Positions 35,446-47,126 of a stretch of 64,000 bases of DNA are shown one piece after another (the first letter of the stretch is position 1; every line of letters starts with the position of its first letter). Origin of the DNA: Lycium barbarum (taxonomy: Eukaryota; Streptophyta; Magnoliopsida; Solanales; Solanaceae). The stretch lies in assembly GCF_019175385.1 (NCBI RefSeq), contig NC_083338.1:96530062-96594061 (forward strand). Direction: 5' to 3'. The notes under the pieces were generated by a model. The model made no database searches. It was not told the DNA's origin and saw only the letters and a list, made by a program, of their open reading frames with translations. Both the position numbers and the translations under genes were made by a program.

Positions 35446-35910
35446 GGAATTTGATGTCTCAAAATGAAGCAAAAGTTAAAAAGGATGAACATATAATAAC
35501 ATTAAAACCACAATGAATAAGAAATATTAAAGTGGTCAATTTTGAAAATTCAATGTTATAACGTTAGCAATATGAAGGAGTGGAGTAGTAAATGTTGAGA
35601 CATTTATTCCTATGATTTTTGTAATAAAATACAAGGAAAAATAGAGAAAATGCAAAAAAAAAAAAAAAAGGAGAAAAAAGATAAATAGGAATGGTGTCGT
35701 ATCACATTTTCGGTACTTAGCTTTATTATATAATAAATAGATGGCTGCATTCATATTTGACAAAATAGTTCTATCCGTTAATATTTATGATAATAAATAA
35801 ATTTCTTATTTACTTTTGTATTCAAGTATTTTGAGGTGTCGTATCACATTTTCGGTACAAAATATAAAAATTCAGGTGAGATTTACTTTTTAGTTAACTT
35901 GATCAAGGTT
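35446..35910. other. AT-rich stretch, nothing recognised
   Basis: A 20-bp phrase, GGTGTCGTATCACATTTTCG, occurs twice (35694 and 35836); otherwise there are homopolymer runs and no gene. Confidence 0.5.
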
Positions 35911-36165
35911 GGATCACTTTTATGTAACAAAAAAAAGAGAAAAGTGATTTTTGTGTGATAAACTTTAAGTCGGGGCACTTTTTTGTAACAAAAATTAGAA
36001 AAGTGATTTTTGTGTGACAAACTTTTGAGTTGGATGACTTTACATAAAAAGAAAATAGAAATATATTTTTTGTGTGATAAACTTTAAGTTGAATGACTTT
36101 TATATAACAAAAAATAGAAAAGTCACTTTTGTGTGGTAAACTCAAAGTTAAATGACCATCAGTTA
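35911..36165. repeat. Tandem repeat, four units of about 65-70 bp
   Basis: Units carry AGAAAAGTGATTTTTGTGTG and TAAACTTTAAGT in constant order with 10-20 percent variation. A minus-strand frame across it is periodic and not a gene. Confidence 0.85.
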
Positions 36166-36362
36166 GGATATTTTCATGGGAATCAATACGGATACGCTTA
36201 ATTAAAATAGAAAGATTATAAAAAATAAGAATACATGTAAAACCATAAAGGATAATGGGAAGTATTAAGTAGATACGATCAAACAATATTTTTTTACCTT
36301 ATAAAATAAATTATATATAATTTCATATAACATCACCTAACATTTAGAGATTGACAAGGGAT

Positions 36363-36391
36363 AACGTGCGAGACACGTTCATAGAGACTAG
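36363..36391 (+). mobile_element. Helitron 3' end: hairpin plus CTAG
   Basis: AACGTG-CGAGA-CACGTT forms a perfect 6-bp stem with a 5-base loop, 8 bases before CTAG, which is followed by T. This matches the Helitron 3' terminus (hairpin, then CTRR, inserted before T). A possible start for the same element is 31028, but pairing is not proven. Confidence 0.72.
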
Positions 36392-36440
36392 TCATATATT
36401 AAAAGAACGGAGGGCCTTAGAAATGTTGATTGAACTTTTT
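36392..36440 (+). mobile_element. Second Helitron-like 5' end directly abutting the first
   Basis: TCATATATTAAAAGAACGG starts on the base after CTAG. It shares with the start at 31028 the run ATATTA..AAAAG followed by AAATGTTG.TTGA. From 36441 to 37300 the sequence is AT-rich with no gene and no clear terminus. Confidence 0.5.
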
Positions 36441-37302
36441 GCCCTTTATTAATAGACTCTATAATAGACAAAATTGTCATTTACTATTTTCTTACATATA
36501 TTATTACGAAACACTAATAATATATATTTCCTTACAAAATAAAAACTGCAATATAAACCTGCCTTATTTTTAGCAAAAGAAAACTACCCCGAATAATAAA
36601 AACCTCTTTCTTCCTCCGTAGTATTGATAATTATTAGAGTCCTAAATTAACACACAATTCTACCTTATATTTAGGACTCCAATTAAATGTGTAGTAATAT
36701 ATCTGGTCGTTTTTTACACTAGTTGGAAAAGTTTTTAACACACAATTCTATCTTATATCTAGGACAAAATTGTTATTTACTAGTTTTCTCAAATTAATAT
36801 ACATAAACATTAATAATATATATTTCCTTTTAAAATAAAAACTGCAATAAAACCTGCGTTATTTTTGGCAAAATAATTCAGAATTCTAAACCTAAAGAGA
36901 ATCCTAAAATCTAAACAAATAAAGTCGTATCAACCAAAAAAAATAGATGGATGTTGAAAATCAATCAAGCTATTTGTTGGACGACTCTCCGTCTAGATCT
37001 TCTCCTTCTGTATGTAAGTATTGATTTATCATAAAGATATAATAAAGTGAAATTTATAAGAAAGTTTTGTTTTTTTTGTTTTTTTATTTTTTGCAGCAAA
37101 TATATATGCATGTATTACTATAGAGAATTAAATATCTACGTGTTAGTCTCTGCTGACCAAAAGGCAATTGAAGTTTACACAATCGCAAAGGTAATTGAAT
37201 TTTCATTCACAGAGTATGAGTTTGTATTGCAAAAGTTAGAATAAACAGTTCACTAGATCGTTTTTAGTATTCTTGCATATGTCTAAGAGAAGGAAAAATC
37301 AT

Positions 37303-37953
37303 ATGTTGTATGGAGTAAATTGTGGGTTGATCAAAATTGTGTTGGTTTGCAAGTATATTAAGAAGCAGATTCAAAATTAAGTTTTATAAGTTCAACATTT
37401 AAGGTACTTAGCATTGGAGTACCCATTATATTTTTAAAGTTGTGGTTTCATATTTACTACTATTATTTGTTGTACTTTTAGTGAATTTTAACACATAAAT
37501 TTACTCTCCGCATTGAAAGTACTGAGTTTAGATTAACCCAATAACAGTAAGCTTGCATCCTCCCCAAGGTACATATCTATTTAATAATTATTTTTTTACA
37601 AAGAAAAATAACGTGTTAAAAGCTATAAAAGTTATGTATATGTTTCAAATTTCTGGGTTACCAGATTCTGACAAGGAAGACGCATACGGTGTATGACTAA
37701 ATTGCGGGTTGATCAAAATTGTGTTGATTTACGGGTATATTAAGAGGCAGATCCAAGATTAAGTTTTATGAGTTCAACATTTAAGGTACTTAAGATTGAA
37801 GTACTCATTTTTTTTTTTAAAGTTGTGGGTTCATATTTACTATTATTTGTTGTATTTTTAGAGAATTTTAACACATATTTTTATGCTCCGCATTGAGAGT
37901 ACTAGTCAGATTAACCCGATAACAATAAGCTTGCATCATCCCCGAGGTACATA
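37303..37953 (+). repeat. Two tandem copies of a SINE-like repeat
   Basis: 37303-37583 and 37684-37953 align throughout (AAGTTTTAT.AGTTCAACAT, TTAACACATA, CTCCGCATTGA.AGTACT, AGCTTGCATC.TCCCC.AGG). The type is one I recall as dispersed across Solanaceae genomes. About 100 bases separate the copies. Confidence 0.75.
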
Positions 37954-37955
37954 TG

Positions 37956-37997
<42 letters not shown>

Positions 37998-38194
37998 TAC
38001 CCAGTGTAGGTCTTGCGAGGGTAGAGTGTACGCAGACCTTACTCCTACTTTGCGAGGTAAAGAGATTGTTTTTCAAAGATCCTCGGCTCAAGATAAAGCA
38101 TGACAAAAAAGGTCAGACAATAATTGATGAAAGTAAACAGCCAATGCAAAATACTATAGATAAGCAGCCTAATGCGGTTTCACCTTTCCCCAAG
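37956..38194 (-). mobile_element. 3' tail of an RTE-type LINE, minus strand
   Basis: It starts with (CAA)n at 37956-37996, then sequence whose reverse complement matches the 3' end of the plus-strand LINE at 53044-54120 (AGGGTAGAGTGTACGCAGAC, then CCTCGGCTCAAGA). Only the untranslated tail remains; it is interrupted by the F LTR at 38195. Confidence 0.78.
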
Positions 38195-38859
38195 TGTAAC
38201 AACCCGTTTGGTCGTTATTGCACTTTTGACCCATTTACCCCAGTTGACCCTTCCTGGAGTCCTGTTAGTATGATTTTGACACACGGGGATGGGATACATA
38301 GTTCCCGAGGTTATCGGGCGAGTTCTAGTACGATTTGTGAAATCTATAGCCGTAGAGTGAAAAACGTTTGACCAATAGTTGACTTTTGGGTAAACATGCC
38401 GTAATCAAATTCTGACAGTTCTATTAGGTCCGGAATATGATTTATGACTTAGTGAAGTCATCGGTTTGGTTCCCCAAAGATTTGGGTGTGATTTGAGTCA
38501 TTGGTGGAGAAACTAGTTAAGTTAAAGAGTTAGAGTTGACTACGGTGAACATCAGGTCAAGATGACCCCGTATCAATGTTTTGAAAGTTCCAAGAAGTTC
38601 ATATGATGATTTGGGACTGGTCCGCAAGTTTTGGTGAGATTTCGAAGAGTTTCGGATGGATTGGGGGTTGTGTTGCACTCGTATTCGATGTTTTCGCCGT
38701 AGCTCTTTGGCCATAAAGGGTACCATATTGGTCAAACGATCCTTGTTTTTATTTTGATTGAACCATTAGATCTATATCATAATTTCGAAGCCATAGCAGA
38801 AAGAATCGTCGTATTTCGCCTACGTATGAGGGAGTTATGGTCATTTTAGTCCGGATAGC

Positions 38860-38940
38860 GATTGCTGTATCGGGAAGTCCGCTGCAGCGAAGCTAGTGAC
38901 CGCTGTAGCGGGAAGCTAGGGACCGCTGCAGTGGTTGACG
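38860..38940. repeat. GC-rich dyad cluster in the F LTR
   Basis: Three to four units of the type CCGCTGCAGCGA, ACCGCTGTAGCGGG and ACCGCTGCAGTGG. The same motif family occurs in element A's LTRs (5018-5232, 22005-22200) and in F's internal region (50430-50490). Confidence 0.75.
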
Positions 38941-39131
38941 GGGGCAGAAATCCACTTTTTATATTGCATTTCCGAGTCATTACCCACAAAACCACAAGCA
39001 CAGTTTTCAATAGAGAAAAAGGCGAATATTTTCCATTCATTGGTGAAAGCATCTTTGAGGGTTAGTCCCCACCTTTATTTGTTCCTTTACCTTTCTTCTT
39101 TAAGTTCCATATCTAGTTAAAGGTTCTCTAA

Positions 39132-39986
39132 TGATATATGGGGGACCTAGTTGTGTACCAGTTCCCTTATGCAATGCAGTATGTAAAGGACACGGGATGT
39201 TACTGTGGAAAACTCCTTGCTCAAGGGATTAAAAACCATGACCTACCCCAGTAGGATTTCAACTCCACTACACGAGCAACTTCAGATTACAATCGATTAT
39301 AAGCTAGGAATTAACTCCCATAACCCCTCACCCTTATAATGACTTTTTTGTAACCTAGGAACTAACCCCCGTAGTCCCTCAACACTTGCAATACTCTGAT
39401 TGTAGCCAAAATCCACTTGACTAACTCTAGCCAAGGACCACTAATACATCTAGACTAACTCTAGCCTAGTGTAGCACTCAAATGCTTGTGGAAACACACT
39501 TCCAATAAGTACACTTTGAGACTTTTCAAAGCACCTACAACCAGCTTCTTGACACAGAAGAGTAGGTTTACAATTTAAGCACAGATGAACAAAGACTCAC
39601 GAGTCACGACAACATAAAGAACTTTAGACTAAATCTATGTCTGGATCGGGTTCTTCAGTTTGCAAGTGACTTGTTCTTGAGAGAACTTGGGAACTTGTGA
39701 CGACAAGGATTTGCTCGATTTTGATTAGGTTTTCAAGTCTACTCAATATGTTGCCATCATGTTGTATATATAGTGGGAGCATGTGGGATGAATAGAGACT
39801 ACTCATTCACTTCGACCTAAAGCATGGGCCAACTCATAGCTTACTTGTGTGCAGCAAGTGGCTTGGCTTTACAGTTGTTCTCTACTGACGGTGCAAGGTG
39901 CACAGAGAGTAGGTTACAGACCAGGTCTCTATATGGTTATGAAATAGTTTGACAATCATCAAAATGAAAGGCACTTGGACTTATCA
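39132..39986 (-). repeat. 3' LTR of element G
   Basis: 855 bp, ending GGACTTATCA; alignable to 44856-45768 with moderate divergence. Its outer terminus is shortened compared with the partner. Confidence 0.85.
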
Positions 39987-40010
39987 ATTTCCCCCTTTTT
40001 TATGATGAAA
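39987..40010 (-). other. Polypurine tract of element G
   Basis: The minus strand reads AAAAAAGGGGGAAAT immediately before the 3' LTR. Confidence 0.85.
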
Positions 40011-40812
40011 ACCTCATAGACTATGCTCCATCTGAGAACCAGCTTCCCACTTGTCCCCCCTGGGAAGCAGGCCATCGTTGTCAAGGCACCTGTAACATGT
40101 AAGCGACATAATAGCATTTTCAACTGGAAGACAAAAATTGCCACAATATCAATATCATCACATATCAATCTTCCAGTTCTTCCCCCTTGCTCAGCACATC
40201 TTCCCATAGTTGTGAATTTACAGTATCACAATCATTTATTCGATATGTCTTCCCCCTTAATCACCGCATGTTCAGTTCAATTCATTTTTTTACTACACAA
40301 ATACATCTTTCCCTTATTGGCATCATCAAAAAGATTAAAGCACAACCAATAAGAAGTTCAGATATATTAACTCAGAGTCACGTGTGCAACATAATCATGA
40401 GTAATATAGAGGAAAGGAAGCTAGCAATAATGCACAGGAACACAGCAATATGCTGATAGATAAATCAACACAAGTGCAGTTAGTAAACAATTTAGTATAC
40501 ACAAATAATAGTTAAACTGCAAATCTGCCAAAATTCAGGAAATGGTGACTTCAATTTTAGGCAAAAGGGATAGGGGCTAGGAAGGATTTTATGGACAATG
40601 TAGAGACTTAAAGGGACTGAGCAAGTATAGGTCAATTTCTATGGGCATGGCGATCCTTCATCATCTCATCTCTGAGTGCGTCCACTTGAGTTCTCAACTG
40701 ACCTCTCTCTGTCGTAGCTTCTCAATTTCTTCTTCTGCCTCTTACCAAAACCTGGTTCTTTCGGTCGTTCATCCAGTTGGGATTTTGGAAGGGAATTTTC
40801 CTGCTTGAGTTG
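40011..40812 (-). other. Untranslated 3' region of element G
   Basis: No conserved frame; the pieces between 40023 and 40456 on the plus strand are antisense coincidences. It lies between the extra ORF and the polypurine tract. Confidence 0.5.
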
Positions 40813-42190
40813 TTAAATCTCTGCATTTGCCGCTTTTTGAGCTTTAATTAGAATTGAGAGGGTGGATGGAGTTCCAACACCTGATCCATGTGGTACAAAC
40901 TCACACTCCTTCAAGGTGGCCAGAGAGAACACATGGTCCTTAGTTCCCAAGGAGGCTCTACCAGTTCTTACATTAAAGTAAGCAAGGATTTTCGTTAAGA
41001 AAAATCCATACGGAGACCAGGTCCTCCTTGCAGAATTCACGCCACCTTACTCATTCTCTCGATCATAATGGCCGGCAAGTTGATTGGTTTAAAAGATGTA
41101 AGAGCTTCCATTAGAACCAGGTCTTCCACTGTGACGGTAGATTGTCCCTCCATCCTTGGCAAAAGCACTTTGTTGACAAACTCGAAGACTAGTTGATGCT
41201 CAGGCTTAAGCTCATTCTTACAGAGACTAGCTTTTACTGCTGACTTTGCAACTTTGACGATGACCTTTTTGAAATCTGGAGATCTCTTGTCTGCTACAGC
41301 TCTCAGTCCCACTGTCTTTACTCCCAAGATTTCCCCAAGTATCGATTCAGTAAGCACAAACTCTCTCAGATTCACTGTTAGGGCTAGAGCATTATCATTT
41401 ATATAGAGCAAATTCTCATAGAATTCAACCACTTCGGCTTCATATACATATGGTGGTGGTTGAGTAAATAGATGGCTCCACTCCTGGAACTCCACCATTT
41501 CCATCAAATCTTTCATGCCAGGCTCCTCTTTTAGATTGACATTAAAGACTCTTCCAAAGAGAACCTTTTGTTTTTGTAGGTTCTCTTTATTCTTTCTTCC
41601 TTCTATTTCACAACTTCCCCTCTTGGAGGAACCTGGTCTCTCACTTGTACCCATCTTTATTTTCTTGAGTAACGAGGGCACTGGGTTCCTCTCCCTTCTT
41701 CTCTTCTTGGCTTTAAAGACCCACATTTTCACTCAGATCAACTTCCAACTTTGGGTCAAACAAATGCTTATTTTCACTCACCCTTTCTTTCTTTGAATTT
41801 TTCCATATCAAAGGTATCTTCTCTTTATCTTTAGAGTCCTCAACACTTGGCATTTCTACGGTACATCGAGAGCTTGAGTCATCGGATCCAGTTAAATCAC
41901 TACTGAGCGACCTGAATTTCCTTTTCTCAGCCTATTGCTTTCCGGCATCATAGTTTCCTCTTTTTTTCCACTGATTTTCCATTTTTCCCACCCATATGAT
42001 CATATGTTTCTTTTTGATCAAAGATAGCCTACAGGGATGCAAATTTCCTAGTCGTTCTATGCTTGCTGAGTTTTGAAGGAACAGGTATAGGGAAGGATGA
42101 AATTGCTTCATTTATGCCATGATCAGAGGAAGTTGAGTGCCTTGAGGGTGATGATTTGGACTCCATTTGCTCAGGCTTGATTAGGATTAG
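40813..42190 (-). pseudogene. Putative plant transposon protein-type ORF of element G
   Basis: The readable core is 41037-41732 (231 residues) with FGRVFNVNLKEEPGMKDLME, VVEFYENLLYINDN, REFVLTESILGEILGV and LPAIMIERMSKVA. After a frameshift near 41040 it continues as WSPYGFFLTKILAYFNV (40813-41020). An earlier Ser-rich leader is visible at 42029-42190 (MESKSSPSRHSTSSDHG) with stops between. I recall this domain as widespread in Solanaceae repeats, often called putative plant transposon protein; its biochemical role is unknown to me. It lies where SIRE-like copia elements carry their extra 3' ORF and shares gag's strand. Confidence 0.65.
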
Positions 42191-42776
42191 TGATGTTTGA
42201 TAAACACTTGGTGACATGACAGAAATGTGAAGAGTGTAGGTTGGTATTGTACAAGAAAGATGTACAAATGAAGTCCTGAAGTTCAAAGATTTGGGAAAGT
42301 GAAAAGAGAGAAAGATGAGGAGAAATGTCTTTTAAAGAGGCAGAGGTGGTACTTTAGGATAGGTGTAGGAGGGAACAATTGATTTTTTCAAGAAGGAAGT
42401 GACGATTTGGCACAGACACTCTTTTGAATTTTTTTGGAAGAGGAAAAGACACATGACATAATTGGAAAGTTTCGCAGTTCAAATACATTTATGAGTACTG
42501 AAAGAATTACTAACCTGAGATACAGAGACCTAGTCTCTGATCAGAACTTTGAAGTATCAGGCCATCACTATGAACTGTGTAGAATTGCTTATGCTTGACT
42601 TCTCTTGATCCTTCCATGCATGTATACCTGTAATGGTGCAGAAGTGAGTTAGCTATAGCCAAAAACACTTGTCAGCAGTGTACCTTTTCACTTATTGTAG
42701 CCATTTTTAGTGATGCCTTTCTGTAGCATTATTCATTAGAGATCCTTCCTTTTATCATCACACCACACACATCCTG

Positions 42777-44799
42777 CTATAAGAGCTTTGATGGGAGACT
42801 TCTTAACCATAGTTGCACCTTGGAGTTGTCATAGTTCATTAGTTTATGCTGACTGCTCCTTCTTTCTCCTACCATGTTAAGCGATGCTAGTGATTGGATT
42901 TGGGAATCCAAAACTAGCTTGGGTCCTTTGTAGTTATAGAAGGGGTGAATCAGACTCTTTTTAGCCCATACGAGCAGCACATTCTTTCTCTTCTTCAAAT
43001 GTCCTTTCTTTTGAGGACCTGCTTCTTTCACTCTGGTTACCTTCATGACAACACTCCTATTCTTTTGAACAACATCAGCCTTTATCATGTAGGGCTCTTG
43101 GTGACGAATTGGTTGCTCGCAAGGAGAAAATGGTTGTTCTTTAGTTGTGGGAACATGTTTGATGTGGGGATCATAGGGCATCTTCTCATTCTCAAAGCCA
43201 AGTCCTCTTCTGCCATTTCCATTTTTCTCATTTCTGGAGGACATTGCGTCAGAACACTAGGTCCACTTAAGAATTTTGTCAAGGTCGAACTTAGCCCTTT
43301 CTAGATCTTTTCTTAGCAGTTCATTCTTCTCAATTTCAGCAGTAAGACTTGACTTTACTTTCTTTAGTTCAGCTTTAAGCTCTAAGGAAGTCTCACTTGC
43401 TGCTCCTCTTCTTTTGGAGGAGGTTTCCATCTCTTTTCTCACTTGACATTCCAACAAGATATTTTGTTGGTTTGTCTCAAACACATGTTTCTCCATTTCT
43501 TTTGTTATCATTCATAGGTCGTCCTTATCCATATTTCATCAAGAGCAAGATTCAGCTTCTTTCTCTCAGCAACCAGAGTATGATAAGCATCAATTAACAC
43601 ACTTGACAGTGATATGAGTTTTTTCTTAGAGTAATCTCTCAGGTTTTTCTTTACATCAAAGAAATTTACCTCTTTGTTCTCATCATCAACACCAACCGTG
43701 TCAGATTTAGCGGTGAGTGCAAGGTCTGACTCATGCTCAGTTTCTCCATTGTCAATTGCCATCATAGACAAGTCCCCGTTGTCATTTTCGTCCTCAAACT
43801 CACTTGAAGAGTGGCTGCAAGTGCTTGCTTCACAATCACATCAGCGGCCTCTTTCCTTCTGAAACTCCTGTCGGGGACCTGGTTCCTCTTGGCAGTTTTT
43901 CCATAATTGTCTTGCCTGTTTTGAGGACAATCTTTCATTAAATGACAAGGTTTCCGATAGTTGTGGCAGGAGTAGTCGTTTCTGCTGAGGTTTCCTCTTT
44001 TAGGGAACATGCCATTTTTCTTTATCATCTTGTGAAACCTTTGTGTGAAATAAGCCATTTCGGAGTCATCATCACTGGACTCTCCCTTTGAAACTTTGAG
44101 AACCAGGCTCTTCTCCTTCTTCACCATATTATTTTCTGCCTTCCTTATGGTTATCTTCATCTCATACGTCTTGAGGTTTCCAATAAGCTCATCAATAGTC
44201 AACGTATCTATATCTTTGGCTTTAGAGATAGAATTTACCTTGCAATCCTAGGAGTCAGGTAATACACCAAGCATCTTCCTTACCAGCTTGGTAGTTGTGA
44301 TGATTTCTCTGAGAGATTGGAGCCCATTGATTATGGAGGTGAATTTACTGTGCAATGAATGGGTTCACTCTCTTTCATCCTGAACATCTCATACTCAGTG
44401 GTGAGCATGTCGATCTTGGATTTTTTCACTTGAGTTTTCCCCTTCATGAGCAGTTTGGAGAGCTTCCCAGATCTCTTTTGCTGATGAACAAGCTGAGACT
44501 CAATTGTACTCATCCAGTCCTATTCCACACACAAGAATCTTCTTGGCTTTATATTTATTCTCCACTTTATTCCTGTAAGCTTCATTGTATTCTTTTCTTA
44601 TTTTGACAGTGGTCTTTTTACCGTCTTCACTTGTGTGAACTGGGATATAGGAACCATCACAAATGATATCCCAAAGCTCCGAATCTTCGGCCATGATGAA
44701 GTCGTGTATTATTGTCTTCCACCACCCATAATATTTTCCATTAAATCTGGGTGGCCTAGTGAAAGACTGTCCTGCTACCATTTTTGGTGGGGCTGCCAT
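42777..44799 (-). pseudogene. Element G copia-type gag remnant
   Basis: The N-terminus (ATG at 44797-44799) reads RPPRFNGKYYGWWKTIIHDF and WDIICDGSYIP, typical of the copia gag domain. The middle has EYEMFRMKESEPI and MTIDELIGNLKTYEM. The zinc knuckle is CHNYRKPCHLMKDC, where the second Cys is Tyr. Then come coiled-coil stretches (ELKAELKKVKSSLTAEIEK at 43300-43400) and the RRGLGFENEK region before 42777, where a gag-pol protein would go on to integrase but here stops. At least four frameshifts or stops split it. Gag would form particles; this copy cannot. Confidence 0.82.
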
Positions 44800-44841
44800 T
44801 TTACAAACTCTTTCTAGGTGCTAACCTTTTAGAAAGCATCT

Positions 44842-44854
44842 ACTCTGATACTAA
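44842..44854 (-). other. Primer-binding site of element G
   Basis: The minus strand reads TTAGTATCAGAGT, one or two changes from the initiator tRNA-Met site, next to the 5' LTR end CTCTGTCA. Confidence 0.75.
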
Positions 44855-44855
44855 T

Positions 44856-45768
44856 TGACAGAGGTTGTGCGTCCACCAAATAGTATGTACTATATGGAGG
44901 ACCTGGTTGTGTACTAGTTCCCTTATGCAATGTAGTATGTAAAAGACACAGGATGTTACTGTGGAAAATTCATTGCTCAAGGGATTAAAAATCATGACCT
45001 ACCCCAGTAGGATTTCAACTCCACTACACGAGCAATTTCATATTACAATTGATTCTAAGCTAGGAATTAACTCCCATAACACCTCACCTTTACAATGACT
45101 TTTTTGTAACCTAGGAACTAACTTTCGTAGTCCCTAAACACTTGCAATACTCCGATTGGAGCCAAAATACACTTGCCTGACTCTAGCCAAGGACAATACA
45201 CCTAGAATAACTCTAGCATAGTGTACCACTCAAAAGATTGTGGAAACACACTTCCAGCAAGTACAGTTTGAGACTTTTCAAAACACCTACAACCAGTTTC
45301 TTAACACAGAAGAGTAGGTTTACAATTTAAGTACAGACGAACAAAGACTTAGGTTTATAATTTAAGCACAGACGAATAAAGACTTACAACAACATAAAGA
45401 ACTTTAGACTAAATTTGTGTCTTGATCGGGTTCTTCAGTTTTGTAAGTGTCTTGTTCTTGAGAGAACTTGAGAACTTGTGACGGCAAGGATTTGCTCGAT
45501 TTTGATTAGGTTTTCAAGTCTACTCAATATGTTTCCATTATGTTGTATATATAGTGGGAGCATGTGGGATGGATAGAGACCACTCATTCACTTTGACCTA
45601 AAGCATGGGTCAACTCATAGCTGTACTTGTGTGCAGCAAGTGGCTCGACTTTACAATTGTTCTCTACTGACGGTGAAAGGTGCATAGAGAGTAAGTTACA
45701 GACTAGGTCTCTATCTGGTTCTGAAATAGTTTGACAATCATCAAAACGAAAGGCACTTGGACTTATCA
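44856..45768 (-). repeat. 5' LTR of element G
   Basis: 913 bp from TGACAGAGGTTG to GGACTTATCA. It includes a short internal duplication near 45340-45385 (TTTAAG.ACAGACGAA.AAAGACTTA) absent from the partner. Confidence 0.87.
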
Positions 45769-47126
45769 AAACCCTTAAATAATTGATGGGTTGTTGATAT
45801 TATTGTTGTTTAATCATCTAGGAGTATAAATTATCACTTCCTAGGACGATAATTCGATTATTAATGATAAGAATTATGTATTGGGACTTAGGGTTCTAAT
45901 AATAATGGGAACTTTGGCGTAAAATCTTATTTGAACGGAGTAAATTGATTAGAAACCCATAAATTGGAGGATAATATTGTTGGGACTGAAGTTATGATAA
46001 ATTCACCATTAAAAGATGGTTTCACCCAATTGAAAAGGGTAGAAGTAATTGGGTCTTCTTCCCCAATTGTTGTTCTTGTTTGATTAGAAGGTCTATTGCT
46101 TACATAGCATTATATTGCTAGACTTTGACCGTTCTGAGGCTCTTCGAAAATCAAAGGCTCATGTAGAGTAGTTCGTTGTTCTTGTTCTGCATTCGAGATA
46201 GGTTAGGACTTACTTTAGTTAGACTTTGATTAGCGAAATACATATATTGTATAGAATTGACGGGAGAAAGCATGATTCGGTCTTCGGACACGATGTTTGG
46301 TTGGATTATTATCTAGGTTGGTATGACTTTTGATTATGTAGGCTTGTCGCCATTATGTATTGAATAGGAGGTGTATTTGTTGTGATATGAAGAGGAAGGA
46401 GTTAATATATACTCGTGTTGTTGGTTGTGGCTTATTTCCCTATTATTGTGATTAGGCTTGTTACTTAATTTGTTGTGTTGTGATACGTGTTGCACTCATT
46501 TTTCTCTCGTTATGTCAATTATCATCGGAGAAAGGAAGGATTATGAGATTGGGCCTGAATCGTGTTGTATAATTATGATGACATCATGCATGGCATGCAT
46601 TCTCATTTCACATGTATTGTTATATCGAATAATGACTTGGTACTGATGATGATACATGAGAAAGTGGAGCACTTGGTGACACAAGACTTAGCTGTGAGGT
46701 GTACGTGCTATATTTGGAAGTAAAGGGTGTCAGAGACTCTTTATGACAATCGAGATGGGTTGTATGATTTATTTCATGGTTGAGCTGATTTAGCTAAGTC
46801 CTGATATGGCTTATGGCATTGTAAGTTGTATTTCATTGATTTATTATGCTACTGGTTGATGTTTAATCTTGGGGTTCGAGACTTGAACCATATCTTGAAT
46901 ACTCATCTTGCATACGTTATATGTTTAAAAGGAACATTTGATAGGGTGTGAGGATGTGGCCTAGCTTGATATATACTAAAGGCATATTTGACAGGGGGTG
47001 AGGGTGTGGCTTGCTTGTGTTCTCGTGATCCGATATCTGTTCCGGAGCGAGGGGTACATGGAGTTAGTGGATCCCCCATGGGTCATGACTATTGGGCAAA
47101 CAATACCATTAGCATGTGCGTACAAG

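Larger units (their letters stand above)
39132..45768 (-). mobile_element. Element G: Ty1/copia element lacking pol, inside the F LTR
   Basis: The LTRs are 39132-39986 and 44856-45768 on the minus strand, with a tRNA-Met-type primer site and a purine tract in the right places. Between them lie a decayed copia gag (42777-44799) and a different ORF of the putative plant transposon protein type (40813-41732). Integrase, RT and RNase H are missing. The left LTR lacks about 30 terminal bases and I could not define a target duplication. The layout resembles SIRE-like copia elements with an extra 3' ORF, with pol deleted between about 42290 and 42777. Confidence 0.82.

Noticed and set aside
31028..36391. 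A single 5.4-kb Helitron from the TC start to the hairpin-CTAG end
   Set aside because: Both ends look real, but nothing ties them to the same element and other transposon ends lie between; reported separately.
37883..38371. 162-codon plus-strand frame with a poly-Asn tract
   Set aside because: It runs through a (CAA)n LINE tail, an antisense LINE end and into the F LTR; the Asn tract is just the microsatellite.
41037..41732. Retroviral-style envelope protein in element G
   Set aside because: No signal peptide or membrane segment is seen; the sequence fits the plant transposon protein-type domain instead.
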